Shown here: piece after piece, positions 38,259 through 47,810 of the stretch | How the letters are laid out: each line of letters begins with the position of its first letter | How positions within the stretch are numbered: the stretch's first letter is position 1 | Assembly: GCA_024280115.1 (NCBI GenBank) | Contig: JAJRQT010000106.1 | Span: 1-64,000, forward strand | Source: Bacteroidota bacterium | GTDB taxonomy: Bacteria > Bacteroidota > Bacteroidia > Cytophagales > Cyclobacteriaceae | Direction of reading: 5' to 3' | Length of the DNA: 64,000 nucleotides | Program-made: the position numbers and the translations under genes | Notes under the pieces: model-generated | Seen by the model: the letters and a program-made list of their open reading frames with translations, nothing else | What the model was told of the DNA's origin: nothing | Database searches by the model: none

Positions 38259-38920
38259 TCCATCAGATTATAATGGCGAAAAACATCTCTAATTGAAGGG
38301 TATGTATTATAAAATGCTTCAACAAGCTCTGTTTCATTCATCCATTTTATTTCTTCAATATTCTCCTCAAGCTGTGGCTTCATTTTAGAGTCATCGACAC
38401 AATACATTCTAAACCAGTAAGTTTTTTTGAGTATTCTCTTCCCGTTTTGTTTGTAGGTATGCCAGGTATGACATATTTTTTTTCCTAATTTCACTTTCAC
38501 ATTGCATTCTTCCTCCACTTCTCTGATGGCAGCTTTTTTGGGTTTTTCACCTTTCTCAAGCTTCCCTTTTGGTAAATCCCACTTCTTCAGTCTCCATATC
38601 ATTAGTACTTCACCTTCATTAAGGACCAAACCACCCGCTGCTTTAATGATGGTATAATCATTTTTTATATCGGTGACAACTTTTTTATAGTCATGCACCG
38701 TAAAGGTAATTTCCTCGAGTTTTTTAATAAAATTTTGCTTTAGAAAAACTAAAAATTCATCAATCAACTCTGCTTTAGCATCTTTAATCAATACCTCTCC
38801 CACAAGTTTGTCAAACCCTTTGAATGATCCTTTTTCATATATATAATCGTAATTAGAAGTTTTAATGAACTCCTGGTCAGACAGGATAATTACCGGAATA
38901 TCTTTTATAAAAATTTTCAT
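38255..38920 (-). CDS. Nudix hydrolase (DUF4743-like two-domain form)
   Basis: A 221-residue protein with an N-terminal ~90-residue helical/strand domain and a C-terminal Nudix domain. The box PKGKLEKGEKPKKAAIREVE (followed by EECNV) lies near 117-141 and is intact except that EECNV replaces EETG. KTYWFRMYCV follows. The N-terminal extension could determine substrate or oligomerisation. Function unknown within Nudix enzymes. It runs opposite to coaD. Confidence 0.82.
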   Translation of the reverse strand: MKIFIKDIPVIILSDQEFIKTSNYDYIYEKGSFKGFDKLVGEVLIKDAKAELIDEFLVFLKQNFIKKLEEITFTVHDYKKVVTDIKNDYTIIKAAGGLVLNEGEVLMIWRLKKWDLPKGKLEKGEKPKKAAIREVEEECNVKVKLGKKICHTWHTYKQNGKRILKKTYWFRMYCVDDSKMKPQLEENIEEIKWMNETELVEAFYNTYPSIRDVFRHYNLMD

Positions 38921-39034
38921 GCGTTAATAAAAAATTCACTGCAAGAAATAAAATTATTTTTATTTGGCCTCCTTAATTCACCAATATCTCACCATTTTAA
39001 AAAAAAGCATTAACAATCAAAATATTCTAATAAA

Positions 39035-39064
39035 ATGCTCATGAGAATAAATTTTCACGAGCAT
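39035..39064. repeat. Imperfect inverted repeat upstream of pyrE
   Basis: ATGCTCATGA (39035-39044) faces TCACGAGCAT (39055-39064), a 10-bp stem with one mismatch around a 10-nt loop. About 50 bp downstream are two direct copies of GAATTATTCT (39114-39123 and 39126-39135) repeating with a 12-bp period. Both lie in the 265-bp gap ahead of pyrE and may be regulatory sites, but no known operator matches. Confidence 0.4.
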
Positions 39065-39186
39065 ATAATAAAGTGGATATAGATAAACTATTTTTTAAAA
39101 ATTAAATTATTTTGAATTATTCTCAGAATTATTCTGGTTAAAAATCATATTATTTACTTTTATGACAGATTAGAAAAAAATTTGAT

Positions 39187-39819
39187 ATGAAGGACACAGC
39201 GAAGATTGTAGCAAAAAAACTATTGGAGATAAATGCGATAAAGCTAAATGTTGAAACACCATTTACATGGGCATCTGGCTGGAAGTCTCCCATTTATTGT
39301 GACAATAGACTTGCTTTGTCTTACCCGGAAATCAGAACTTATATAAAGAACCAATTATCAGAAACGATAAAAAGTTCTTTCCCAGATGTTGAAGCCATCG
39401 CTGGTGTTGCAACTGCCGGAATTCCCCAGGGTGCTTTGGTTGCGGATGCCTTAAATATCCCTTTCATTTACGTTCGGTCAAAACCAAAAGGCCATGGAAT
39501 GGAAAATCTTATCGAAGGCAAGATCACACCTGGACAGAAGACCGTTGTAATTGAAGATCTCGTATCAACAGGAGGAAGCTCTTTAAAAGCTGTTGAAGCC
39601 CTTAAGAGCAATGAGTTTTTAGTGCTTGGAATGGTTTCAATATTCACCTATGGTTTTCCTGTCGCCCAGGAAAATTTCACATCGAGTAATGTAAAATTAA
39701 TTTCTTTGAGTGATTACAATGAATTGATAGATGAAGCATTAAACTTGAATTATGTAACTCAAGAGCAGGTAGTTAGTTTAAAGAAATGGAGAGAAAACCC
39801 TTCTGAGTGGAGTGCATAA
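39187..39819 (+). CDS. pyrE: Orotate phosphoribosyltransferase
   Basis: This 210-residue enzyme transfers phosphoribose from PRPP to orotate, the fifth step of pyrimidine synthesis. The N-terminal LLEINAIKLNVETPFTWASG contacts substrate; the PRPP-binding loop is VVIEDLVSTGGSSLKAVEAL near 117-136; IPFIYVRSKPKGHG near 90-103 carries the catalytic lysines. Length is typical. No other pyr gene is adjacent. The stop lies 8 bp from that of the convergent TIGR02757 gene. Confidence 0.95.
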   Translation: MKDTAKIVAKKLLEINAIKLNVETPFTWASGWKSPIYCDNRLALSYPEIRTYIKNQLSETIKSSFPDVEAIAGVATAGIPQGALVADALNIPFIYVRSKPKGHGMENLIEGKITPGQKTVVIEDLVSTGGSSLKAVEALKSNEFLVLGMVSIFTYGFPVAQENFTSSNVKLISLSDYNELIDEALNLNYVTQEQVVSLKKWRENPSEWSA

Positions 39820-39826
39820 ATGTAAA

Positions 39827-40594
39827 CTAATAATCGCCGTTTATTCCCATTCCAAATAACGCAAAATCATATTTTACAGGATCTTCAGCATCGAACTTTT
39901 TAAGATTATCAGTGAGTTCCACGGCCATATCCCAACTGACTTGCTTTCTATGAATTAGGTTAAATTTTCTTGCAACTTTTTCAACATGCACGTCGCACGG
40001 GCATATTAACTGGGATGGTTTTATATTGTTCCATATTCCAAAATCAACTCCACAATTATCCTTTCTCACCATCCATCGAAGAAACATATTGATCCTTTTG
40101 CAGGCAGATTTTTTAGATGGACTTGCAACGTGTTTACCTGTTCTTTTGGGAAAATAATCATCTGACACAAATAGGTTATAAAAATTATCAATCCCTTTTT
40201 CGACATTATTTGCACCATCGACCGGTATAAATATCTCCTCTAATGAAATATGGTTTGTATAGTATTTTCTAAAAAAATGAATAAAATAAAGGAGATCAGT
40301 GGCATTAAATGTCCTGTGTTTAAAATTGAGTACATTTTTTAAATCCCACTCTGAATGATACCGAATGAATTCATATGGGGCATTTTCCATAAGCATCATC
40401 AACTCCAGGCTTTTATTAATGATTGTTTTGCGAAGTCCCCACGCAAAAGTAGCCGCAAAAAAACCTGAAATTTCTATATCCTGTAGAATTGAAAAATTAT
40501 GGGGTATAGAAATTGGGTCATTTTCGATAAAATCAAGATTGTTGTACTTAAGAAAATTAAGCTCAAATAGCTCTGATAAATGGTCCCGATCCAA
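39827..40594 (-). CDS. TIGR02757 (DUF2400) family protein
   Basis: A 255-residue protein of the DUF2400/TIGR02757 family, which shows remote helix-hairpin-helix character but has no proven function. Signature elements are FFAATFAWGLRKTIINKSLE near 43-62, KRINMFLRWMVRKDNCGVDF near 166-185, and ICPCDVHVEKVARKF near 197-211. Length is normal. It lies 11 bp after the LysM gene on the same strand and may be co-transcribed with it. Confidence 0.85.
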   Translation of the reverse strand: MDRDHLSELFELNFLKYNNLDFIENDPISIPHNFSILQDIEISGFFAATFAWGLRKTIINKSLELMMLMENAPYEFIRYHSEWDLKNVLNFKHRTFNATDLLYFIHFFRKYYTNHISLEEIFIPVDGANNVEKGIDNFYNLFVSDDYFPKRTGKHVASPSKKSACKRINMFLRWMVRKDNCGVDFGIWNNIKPSQLICPCDVHVEKVARKFNLIHRKQVSWDMAVELTDNLKKFDAEDPVKYDFALFGMGINGDY

Positions 40595-40605
40595 TTTAGA
40601 TAGTT

Positions 40606-41670
40606 CTATGGTATATATGAAATTTCCACGGGAAACCTGTTGTCAACAGCACCCAGTCGATCATAGGCTTTTTTAGAAATCTTTAAAATTACCTTTCCAT
40701 TGTCACCTGTTGGAGGAATCGTACCTACAATCCTCACAAATACACTCTGGTTGTTCATCTCATTTCTGACTTGCATAATGGTGCCAACAGGTGCCTCACG
40801 GTGAAGCGCCAGATATTTTTTAGTGTTAGATGTATCGTCTATAACCTCGGCGAGTCCTTTCATTACCATTTTCTCGGATGGTTCTTTCAGAGTTTCTACC
40901 TCTTTAATCGAATTCGCTGTGCTTACCGGAGTTACACCCAATGTAGATGTTGAAGCGGTTTCATTTTTTTGAGAAGCAGTCATTTTTCCCTCATTAGCAG
41001 CAGCAATCGGTAACATGGATGAATTTGCTTTTTGCACTACGTCTGGACGCTCTGTCGATAAGGAAACAATCAATACTTGTCCGACGTTTAAAGAACTGGA
41101 TTTCAAACTATTCCATTTTTTTAATTGGTCGGTAGATACATTGTACATCCTGGAAATTGAATACATTGTTTGCGATTGCTCTACAATATGCGTTTTACCT
41201 ACAATTTCTGATTTACTCGTCACTTGAGCTTTAATCTGATCATCTGTTACTCCTTTTATTATTATTTTTTGACCAATAGAAATATCGTTTTCACTAAGGT
41301 TATTCCACTTTTTAATATCATCAACTTTCACATTGTATAATCTCGAAATTGAAAAAAGTGTCTCTGAAGATTTCACCGTATGGTATTTCTGGTCTTTCGC
41401 ATTATTAATAACATGAATTGGAATAAGTACTTTCTGTCCGACATTCAGACTTGTTACGGAATTTGGATTTGCATCTTTAATAGACTGAACATCAACGTTA
41501 TATTTCCTGGATAACGCATAAAGCGTTTCTCCTGGACCGACCTTATGAATTATAAAATTATTCCCATTTTCTTTAATAACACCAACCGAATCATTTTGAT
41601 GTATTAGAGATGAATATCCCTGGATATTCATGCAAAAAATTATGGAGAGCAGAATGAAAAAAGTTTTCAT
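40606..41670 (-). CDS. Secreted protein with three LysM repeats and an RlpA-like C-terminal domain
   Basis: This 354-residue protein has a signal peptide (first ~20 residues) and three LysM peptidoglycan-binding repeats at about 42-86, 94-138 and 157-200 (GPGETLYALSRKYNVD, SSETLFSISRLYNVK, QSQTMYSISRMYNVS). A Ser/Thr-rich linker (200-265) follows, then a C-terminal double-psi-like domain around 272-354 (LALHREAPVGTIMQVRNEMN, VRIVGTIPPTGDNGKVIL). This pattern suggests a cell-wall-associated remodelling or scaffold factor. The RlpA-type catalytic aspartate is not obvious, so it may be non-enzymatic. Confidence 0.85.
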   Translation of the reverse strand: MKTFFILLSIIFCMNIQGYSSLIHQNDSVGVIKENGNNFIIHKVGPGETLYALSRKYNVDVQSIKDANPNSVTSLNVGQKVLIPIHVINNAKDQKYHTVKSSETLFSISRLYNVKVDDIKKWNNLSENDISIGQKIIIKGVTDDQIKAQVTSKSEIVGKTHIVEQSQTMYSISRMYNVSTDQLKKWNSLKSSSLNVGQVLIVSLSTERPDVVQKANSSMLPIAAANEGKMTASQKNETASTSTLGVTPVSTANSIKEVETLKEPSEKMVMKGLAEVIDDTSNTKKYLALHREAPVGTIMQVRNEMNNQSVFVRIVGTIPPTGDNGKVILKISKKAYDRLGAVDNRFPVEISYIP

Positions 41671-41944
41671 AAATCCTAAATAACAATTTTACTATTGAAT
41701 TCAACCATTACCTAAAGTGCGCTAATCAGCGCAGTTTTGGCAATATATTTTAAAACGAATTTGCAACTTAAAAAATTGACGCCCAAAGATAAAAAGAATA
41801 TACTTCGAAATAGAATATAAAACTAGCTTGTTAATTATTAAGGATCGTTAATATAGCCTGAATTTAGTTTTAACTAACTAGTTTTTTAATTCTTGAAAAT
41901 CCTGACTTTTGAAATTCAAGTATTTTATATGCTTACATGGTCAT

Positions 41945-42454
41945 CTAGGATGTGGAATGTTCTTGAATGTTCTTTGGATAATCGAAGGTAACTAATTCTC
42001 CTATTCCCTCATTTACTTCCTTCCATGAAGAAACTTCAAAATTAATCTCGGCAATTCCACAGGTTGGTATATTATATATATCAGCCCCAGAAAGATCATT
42101 TACAAGATCTGTTAATCCTGGATTATGGCCAAACAACATTAAGGTATCAGTTTCATCTGAAATGGATTGAATTAATTTTATCATATCACTCGTTGATCCA
42201 TGATATAAGCGAAAATTTTTATTTATATTCTCTAACGGAAAAGAAATTTGTTGAGCAATTCTTTTTGCTGTAGCCGCTGCTCTTTTTGCGGGAGAAGTCC
42301 GCAATTCATCTGGTCTAACATTTCTGTCAGCTAATCTTTGCCCCATTTCGAGGGCATTTTTCTTTCCTCTTCTATTTAAAGGGCGATCAAAATCATCAAG
42401 CTCAGGATGACTCCAGCTTGATTTAGCATGTCTTACAATAAATATTTTTTTCAT
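41945..42454 (-). CDS. SixA-type histidine phosphatase
   Basis: A 169-residue single-domain histidine phosphatase. The catalytic histidine is in VRHAKSSW near 7-14, the second arginine region is RTSPAKRAAATAKRI near 57-71, and the second histidine lies in MLFGHNPGLTDL near 106-117. SixA-family enzymes dephosphorylate phosphohistidine on HPt proteins; this length suits SixA better than phosphoglycerate mutase. Substrate not determined. No two-component genes are nearby. Confidence 0.88.
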   Translation of the reverse strand: MKKIFIVRHAKSSWSHPELDDFDRPLNRRGKKNALEMGQRLADRNVRPDELRTSPAKRAAATAKRIAQQISFPLENINKNFRLYHGSTSDMIKLIQSISDETDTLMLFGHNPGLTDLVNDLSGADIYNIPTCGIAEINFEVSSWKEVNEGIGELVTFDYPKNIQEHSTS

Positions 42455-42555
42455 TAGCTAGTTTTTAATTATGCCTAATTAATTACGAATTAAGACTATT
42501 AAATGTTATTGAATGAAACCTTTTTTCTTAGTTCACGTCATGGTATATATGAATA

Positions 42556-42587
42556 TTTGTTTATATGATTAAACGTTCATATATTTG
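42556..42587 (+). promoter_or_regulatory. Bacteroidota consensus promoter of the thioredoxin gene
   Basis: TTTG at 42556-42559 and TATATTTG at 42580-42587 are separated by 20 bp. This is a close match to the Bacteroidota vegetative promoter TTTG-N19/20-TAnnTTTG. It lies 15 bp upstream of ATG 42603, implying a very short leader. Confidence 0.65.
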
Positions 42588-42602
42588 TGTAAAAATAATG
42601 TC

Positions 42603-43127
42603 ATGAAGAAAAATATATTCATTATCGGGATTCTGTTTGCAGTGATGATTTCAGTAGGCATGATCTTTTTAAAGAAAGGTGGAGAAAATGAAATGGTGGA
42701 ATCACCAGAAGTATCAAGAATCGAAAAAGCAGAAAATACAACAAATAAATCGAATATGGAAAAGTTAACAAAAGCGGCTTTCTTAGAGAAAGTTTTTGAT
42801 TATGAAAAAAATAAAGAATGGAAGTTTGAAGGCGATAAGCCTTGTCTTATAGACTTTTATGCTGATTGGTGCGGTCCATGTAAAATGGTCCATCCGATAC
42901 TCGTTGAGTTGTCAAAAGAATATGAAGGAAAAATCGATATTTATCAGATCGATACTGAAGCTGAGCAGGAATTAGCTGCCGCTTTTGGAATCAGAAGTAT
43001 CCCTTCATTATTATTTTGCCCAACAGAAGGTCAGCCTCAAATGGCCCAGGGAGCTTTACCAAAAGCAACTATGAAAAAGGCAATCGAGGAAATACTTCTT
43101 GCTAAAGAAACTTCTGAAGTAAACTAA
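42603..43127 (+). CDS. Membrane-anchored thioredoxin-like protein
   Basis: I begin this 174-residue protein at ATG 42603, which puts a hydrophobic anchor (IFIIGILFAVMISVGMIFL) at the N-terminus and fits the promoter just upstream. The thioredoxin domain spans about 60-170: IDFYADWCGPCKMVHPILVE holds the WCGPCK active site, and FGIRSIPSLLFCP holds the cis-proline loop. The fold lies outside the cytoplasm, tethered to the membrane, and probably reduces periplasmic or envelope disulfides. No cytochrome-c maturation genes accompany it. A perfect hairpin terminator follows. Confidence 0.9.
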   Translation: MKKNIFIIGILFAVMISVGMIFLKKGGENEMVESPEVSRIEKAENTTNKSNMEKLTKAAFLEKVFDYEKNKEWKFEGDKPCLIDFYADWCGPCKMVHPILVELSKEYEGKIDIYQIDTEAEQELAAAFGIRSIPSLLFCPTEGQPQMAQGALPKATMKKAIEEILLAKETSEVN

Positions 43128-43610
43128 TTTCAGAAACAAAAATAATATTATAACCCTTTAAAGTTTAAGTCCATCATTTTATGATGGACTTTTTTTTTAA
43201 CCTATTTCAATATTATAAACCTAAACTTCTGAGACAATATAATAAGTTGATCCCCCGAAATCATATACTGGTGGAGTTTTGATTTATAATCACAAGCCAA
43301 AGGACATTATGAAATAAGTTCGGAATCAAAATGAAAAGATAACCTTTTTGTCTGAAAATCCGTTGAAAAAAAATAGCCACAAAGTGAACGACCTCTATTA
43401 GACATCACTCACCCTGTGACTTGGTATAACTTAAAAAATAATAATTGTTGTATCGCTTAAAAAGTATATCAAAAGTAATGGAGGTCTTCTTTTAAAAATA
43501 TGATCTTTATCAGGTTTTTGCAAAATAGGCTTATTTAAAATTATTCTTAATATAGGCAAACGGTTCAGTTACAAAAAATAACATCGACAATCTATATCCA
43601 CGGGCCAATT
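43128..43610. other. Intergenic region after the thioredoxin gene
   Basis: About 480 bp with a terminator at its left end (listed separately). The remaining ~410 bp contains no credible ORF; fragments on both strands are broken by frequent stops. I see no transposase remnant that I can name. Part may be promoter sequence for neither flanking gene, since both run away from or end here. Confidence 0.5.
43167..43198 (+). terminator. Intrinsic terminator of the thioredoxin gene
   Basis: A perfect 11-bp stem (AAGTCCATCAT pairs with ATGATGGACTT) has a 3-nt loop and is followed by eight further T residues. It lies 40 bp after the thioredoxin stop codon. Confidence 0.9.
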
Positions 43611-45464
43611 CTAAAAAATAAAGCCAAAGTTTAAACCGACCCTTGGCGAAATGACAAACTTGGAATCGTTAACATCCTCGAATATTTCATCATAGACTGG
43701 GTTATTTGGATATTTTTTCTCGTATAGCCTATATCCAAATCCAAAACCGATAAAGGCATCTATTGTAAATCCCAGAGAATTATTCCTATATCTGTCACCA
43801 AAAAGTCGCATCCACCTATCTCCAATAAAGAAAGCGTATTCAAATTTTGTTTCCTTTGTATCAATTTTTATCTTATTCAGATTCATAGATGTTGAATCAA
43901 TGACATTTGCAAAATGTTTAAGAGAAGTTAAACTCACCTCATGACCAAAATAAAACATGCCAAAACTTCCTTCAGGATGATAGAATTTTTGCTTTAATGC
44001 AATATTAAATCCCCTACTATAGACCTCATTTAGTGGTAAGTTTTCCGATGAAGTATAAAATGGGTCTCGAAGGAGAGTCCCCATGATCTCATATCCAAGA
44101 CGCTCTTCTATATAGTATTCAAAAGAAATTGGCAGTTGATTAAAAATTGTAGCTAAAGGATTAGTTGATATTATAATGCCCTTATATTCATTTATTACCG
44201 GGTCAAAATATCTAGACTTATAGCTTTTAAATTTATACTCGGGTTTAATGTAATTACCTCTTTGTGTTTTCTTTTTCTCTACCAGTTTATAAATCGGTTT
44301 GTTGTCTTCATAATAAGGCCTGTAATAACCAGCAAGACTTCCATCCTCCTTATATAATTCCCATATTCCAACATTTACTCCATTGTTGATTTTACCCTTC
44401 ATTTTAGGATTGCCATTCTTATAATAACCGGTATATTCTCCATTTCCAGATGTATATGTACATTCACCTTCCTTTGTTCCATCTTCGTAATAATACTTCC
44501 ATAACCCATCTCTCATTCCATCAAGTATTTGTCCCTCTGCCTTTATCTTTCCACTCTCATAATATTCTGTATAACTCCCATTATCCTGTTTAAATACTCC
44601 CTCTGCTTTGAATTTCCCATCTTCTCCAAATATTTTCCAATAGCCTTCTTTTTTACCTTCCCGCAGTGCTCCTTCAGAACTTTTTTCTCCATTTCTATGA
44701 AAATAAATCCACTGTCCTTCTTTTTGACCGTCTGTATAATTACCCCTTGTCGATACTAATTCATTATCATGATAAAAAACCCAGGGCCCTACTCTTTTTC
44801 CCTTATCATATTTTCCCATCGCTTTTATTTTCTCATTTTCATGATAAAAAACCCATATGCTATCACTCTTCCCATTTATATTCAAACCTTCTGCTTTTAA
44901 CTTTCCATCAATATAAAACTCCTTATACCTACCTCTGTCATTTTTGTAATAGACCTGAGCTTTAAGTTCTCCTTCTTCATAAAAATAATTCCAAATTCCT
45001 TCTTTCTTTCCTTTATTAATAAAACCCTGTGATTTTAAATTGCCACTTTCATAGTAGAATTTCCATATTCCCTCTCTTTTGGAATTCACTATTTTCCCAG
45101 CCATACTCAAATTTCCATTTTCATAATAGTATTCCCAAAATCCATGATTTATCCCTTTGCGAATCATCCCGCTCATTTTCTTTTCACCACTTTCATAATA
45201 GTAGGTCCACAAGCTGTCAGGATAATTATCTTTAAAAAATCCTTTCTTTTCTAAAACACCATTTTGGTAGAAGGATTTATAAGGGCCACTGAGCTGGGCA
45301 CTGATTGAATCCTCAATGAAATAAATCTCCTTAATCGATGTATTGTTGTCATCGTAAAAGGTTTTAATTTCAATATTTTGTGCATAGGAATGATTTACTA
45401 TAGATATAGCAAAGACAATTACCACTAAGATTCTTTGTGAGAAATCCATCAAAATTCTATACAC
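43611..45464 (-). CDS. MORN-repeat (YwqK-like) outer-membrane-associated protein
   Basis: A 617-residue secreted protein. The signal peptide ends near YAQ (residue 29). Residues about 55-375 hold roughly 14 MORN-type repeats of about 23 residues, with the pattern GxWxYYYExGxLxxxG, including GINHGFWEYYYENGNLSMAG and GKKEGIWNYFYEEGELKAQ. The C-terminal ~190 residues are rich in alternating aromatic and glycine residues, including RLGYEIMGTLLRDPFY, and end in VGLNFGFIF, as in outer-membrane beta-barrels. Some databases label such repeats as toxin-antitoxin, but no partner toxin is here; a structural or surface role is more likely. Confidence 0.75.
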   Translation of the reverse strand: MYRILMDFSQRILVVIVFAISIVNHSYAQNIEIKTFYDDNNTSIKEIYFIEDSISAQLSGPYKSFYQNGVLEKKGFFKDNYPDSLWTYYYESGEKKMSGMIRKGINHGFWEYYYENGNLSMAGKIVNSKREGIWKFYYESGNLKSQGFINKGKKEGIWNYFYEEGELKAQVYYKNDRGRYKEFYIDGKLKAEGLNINGKSDSIWVFYHENEKIKAMGKYDKGKRVGPWVFYHDNELVSTRGNYTDGQKEGQWIYFHRNGEKSSEGALREGKKEGYWKIFGEDGKFKAEGVFKQDNGSYTEYYESGKIKAEGQILDGMRDGLWKYYYEDGTKEGECTYTSGNGEYTGYYKNGNPKMKGKINNGVNVGIWELYKEDGSLAGYYRPYYEDNKPIYKLVEKKKTQRGNYIKPEYKFKSYKSRYFDPVINEYKGIIISTNPLATIFNQLPISFEYYIEERLGYEIMGTLLRDPFYTSSENLPLNEVYSRGFNIALKQKFYHPEGSFGMFYFGHEVSLTSLKHFANVIDSTSMNLNKIKIDTKETKFEYAFFIGDRWMRLFGDRYRNNSLGFTIDAFIGFGFGYRLYEKKYPNNPVYDEIFEDVNDSKFVISPRVGLNFGFIF

Positions 45465-45600
45465 CTGGCTTTGTTAAAACCCTTTAAAACAAAATACTAT
45501 TAATGTTAAAAAATTATTTTTTAAAATCCTTCGCAAGGCAATAAATAGGTGTTAATTCCATAAAAAAAGATACTAAACCTTATAATTATTTAGCCTTCAA

Positions 45601-47601
45601 CTATTGTTTCTTCATGATAATAGCAGTTCTGCTCGGCAGATAAATACTTAATTGATCTTCTTCGAGGGTATGATAATCGATATCGGTATCAATTCTTGAA
45701 AATCCTCCGACTTCTTTACTGTCTGTTGATAAAACTATTTTATATTTTCCCTTCCCAATCGAATTAAATTTATAACCAGGAATAGAATTTTCATTATGGA
45801 AATTAAAAGCAAAAATTAAATTATTTCTTTCGAAGATAATCACTTTATTTTGTTCGTCCATATTGATCTGCTGAGCCGGTAAAGAAGATAAAATATTGTA
45901 GTTTTTCAATACAGAAATCATATCATGATCAAATTGGGCCAGGTACTTATATTTCAAATTTTCATCATCCACCAAGGACCATTGTCTCCTCGCATATTTA
46001 TAGCTCCATCCATTACCTTCCCTTGGAAAATCAATCCATTCAGGATGTCCAAATTCATTTCCTATAAAGTTTAAATATGCTTCTCCACCAAGACTTGCAG
46101 TAAACAGACGAATCATTTTATGCAATGCCAAACCACGGTCAATTACCATATTTTGGTCATTCACTTTCATATGAAAGTACATTTCCTTATCCATTAGCCA
46201 AAATGCAAGTGTCTTGTCTCCAACAATAGCCTGGTCATGAGATTCGGCATAAGCGACAGTTTTTTCATTGAACCTGCGGTTGGTCATAACGCTCCAAAGT
46301 TCATGGATATTCCAGTCCTCATCTCTTTTTTCTTTTAGATACTTTATCCAAAAATCAGGAATCCCCATACCAAGCCTGAAATCGAAACCAACACCACCTT
46401 CCATGATTTTTCGGCAAAGGCCCGGCATACCACTCATATCTTCTGCAATAGTTATCGCATGAGGATTTAACTGATGTACCAATTCATTTGCAAGTTGCAG
46501 GTATTTCAAAGCATCCCAATCGACCCCTTCGACAAAATATTTATCATAATGGTCAAAATCCATAAAAGCACCATGATGGTGGTACAGCATGGAAGTGATG
46601 CCATCGAACCTAAATCCATCGATATGATATTCTTCTATCCAAAATCTAACATTGGAAAGCAAATATTGCTGCACCTCGATCTTACTATAATTAAAAAGCT
46701 TAGAGTCCCACTGATTGTGAAATCCCCTTCCTCCCTCATGAAAGTACTGATGCCCTGAGCCATCAAAATCATTGAGCCCCTCGGCAAAATTTTTAACTGC
46801 GTGAGAATGAACAAGATCAATGATTATTGCCATTCCCATATTATGGGCTTTATTCACCAAATTCTTAAAATCCTCCGGAGTTCCAAACCTACTGGATACA
46901 CTAAAAAAGTTTGATACATGATAGCCAAAGGAGCCATAATATGGATGCTCCTGAATAGCCATTAATTGTATGGTGTTATATCCAAGTTTTTTAATTCTCG
47001 GCAGCATTAGCTCCGTAAATTCCACAAAAGTCCCAACACCCTCCTTTTCCTGGGCCATTCCTACATGGGCTTCATATATTATGGGATTTTGAGTAATTTT
47101 TTTCAGATCAAAACCTTTACCAGACCAATTAAACTTTCTATTTAAATCCCATATCTGGCCATTGAAACCATGTGTTTTTTCATCTTGAACAACTCGAAAA
47201 ATATAAGCTGGAATTCTATCATGTGCGCCATTCTTAGCAACAACATGGACCTTTATTAATTCGCCCTCGGCAAGCACATCCTGAGGTATGAATATTTCCC
47301 AAATTCCTTCTTTTACCTTTTTCAAGGGATGGGCAGTATTATTCCAGTTATTGAAATCTCCTATTAAAGAGAGGCTGTACGCTTCAGGCGCCCATTCCCG
47401 ATAATACCAACCTTTCTCTTTCTTATTATAATTAATCCCCAGGTATCTATATGCAGAGGCAAAGTTTTTCAACGATTTTGATACTGATTTTATCCCTTTC
47501 AAGGCATTGCTAAACCTGGTAATACGATCACTGATTTCATGTGTATATGGAGTTAACCATGGGTCATCAATCACGATTTTAGGAATACTTTTCTTTCTCA
47601 T
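45601..47601 (-). CDS. glgB: 1,4-alpha-glucan branching enzyme, eukaryote-type GH13_8
   Basis: A 666-residue GH13 enzyme that creates alpha-1,6 branches in glycogen. An N-terminal CBM48 domain (GWYYREWAPEAYSLSLIGDF) precedes the barrel. Catalytic motifs are intact: GFRFDGITSMLYHHHG (nucleophile Asp), ITIAEDMSGMPG (acid/base Glu), and AYAESHDQAIVGDKTLAFWL (third Asp). The motif set and length match eukaryotic-type branching enzymes (subfamily GH13_8), unlike the E. coli form of 728 residues. The glycogen synthase gene lies at 61.2 kb, not adjacent. Confidence 0.93.
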   Translation of the reverse strand: MRKKSIPKIVIDDPWLTPYTHEISDRITRFSNALKGIKSVSKSLKNFASAYRYLGINYNKKEKGWYYREWAPEAYSLSLIGDFNNWNNTAHPLKKVKEGIWEIFIPQDVLAEGELIKVHVVAKNGAHDRIPAYIFRVVQDEKTHGFNGQIWDLNRKFNWSGKGFDLKKITQNPIIYEAHVGMAQEKEGVGTFVEFTELMLPRIKKLGYNTIQLMAIQEHPYYGSFGYHVSNFFSVSSRFGTPEDFKNLVNKAHNMGMAIIIDLVHSHAVKNFAEGLNDFDGSGHQYFHEGGRGFHNQWDSKLFNYSKIEVQQYLLSNVRFWIEEYHIDGFRFDGITSMLYHHHGAFMDFDHYDKYFVEGVDWDALKYLQLANELVHQLNPHAITIAEDMSGMPGLCRKIMEGGVGFDFRLGMGIPDFWIKYLKEKRDEDWNIHELWSVMTNRRFNEKTVAYAESHDQAIVGDKTLAFWLMDKEMYFHMKVNDQNMVIDRGLALHKMIRLFTASLGGEAYLNFIGNEFGHPEWIDFPREGNGWSYKYARRQWSLVDDENLKYKYLAQFDHDMISVLKNYNILSSLPAQQINMDEQNKVIIFERNNLIFAFNFHNENSIPGYKFNSIGKGKYKIVLSTDSKEVGGFSRIDTDIDYHTLEEDQLSIYLPSRTAIIMKKQ

Positions 47602-47782
47602 ATCATTAAACTGAAATTATTAGGATTTCACTTACAATTAATAATAGCTCAATTGTAATTGCAATTCCAACTTAACAAAAAAAACTGAAGAATTATAGAG
47701 GGGAGTAAAATGAAAAAGGGAAACTTGAGTGCCTCCCCTTTTCAACATCAACCAAACAACCAAAAAAATTATTAATGTTAAA

Positions 47783-47810
47783 TTATATACTTCTACGTAG
47801 AAATATATAA
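47783..47810. repeat. Near-perfect 28-bp palindrome
   Basis: The core TTCTACGTAGAA (47791-47802) is a perfect palindrome. Symmetric TTATATA / TATATAA flanks extend it to 28 bp with a single mismatched pair. It lies in the 640-bp non-coding gap ahead of glgB, about 180 bp upstream of its start. It could be an operator for a dimeric regulator or a DNA-structure element; nothing here identifies a binding protein. Confidence 0.45.

Noticed and set aside
43611..45464. A toxin-antitoxin label for the MORN-repeat protein
   Set aside because: No partner toxin is adjacent, and the signal peptide and barrel-like C-terminus indicate an envelope protein.
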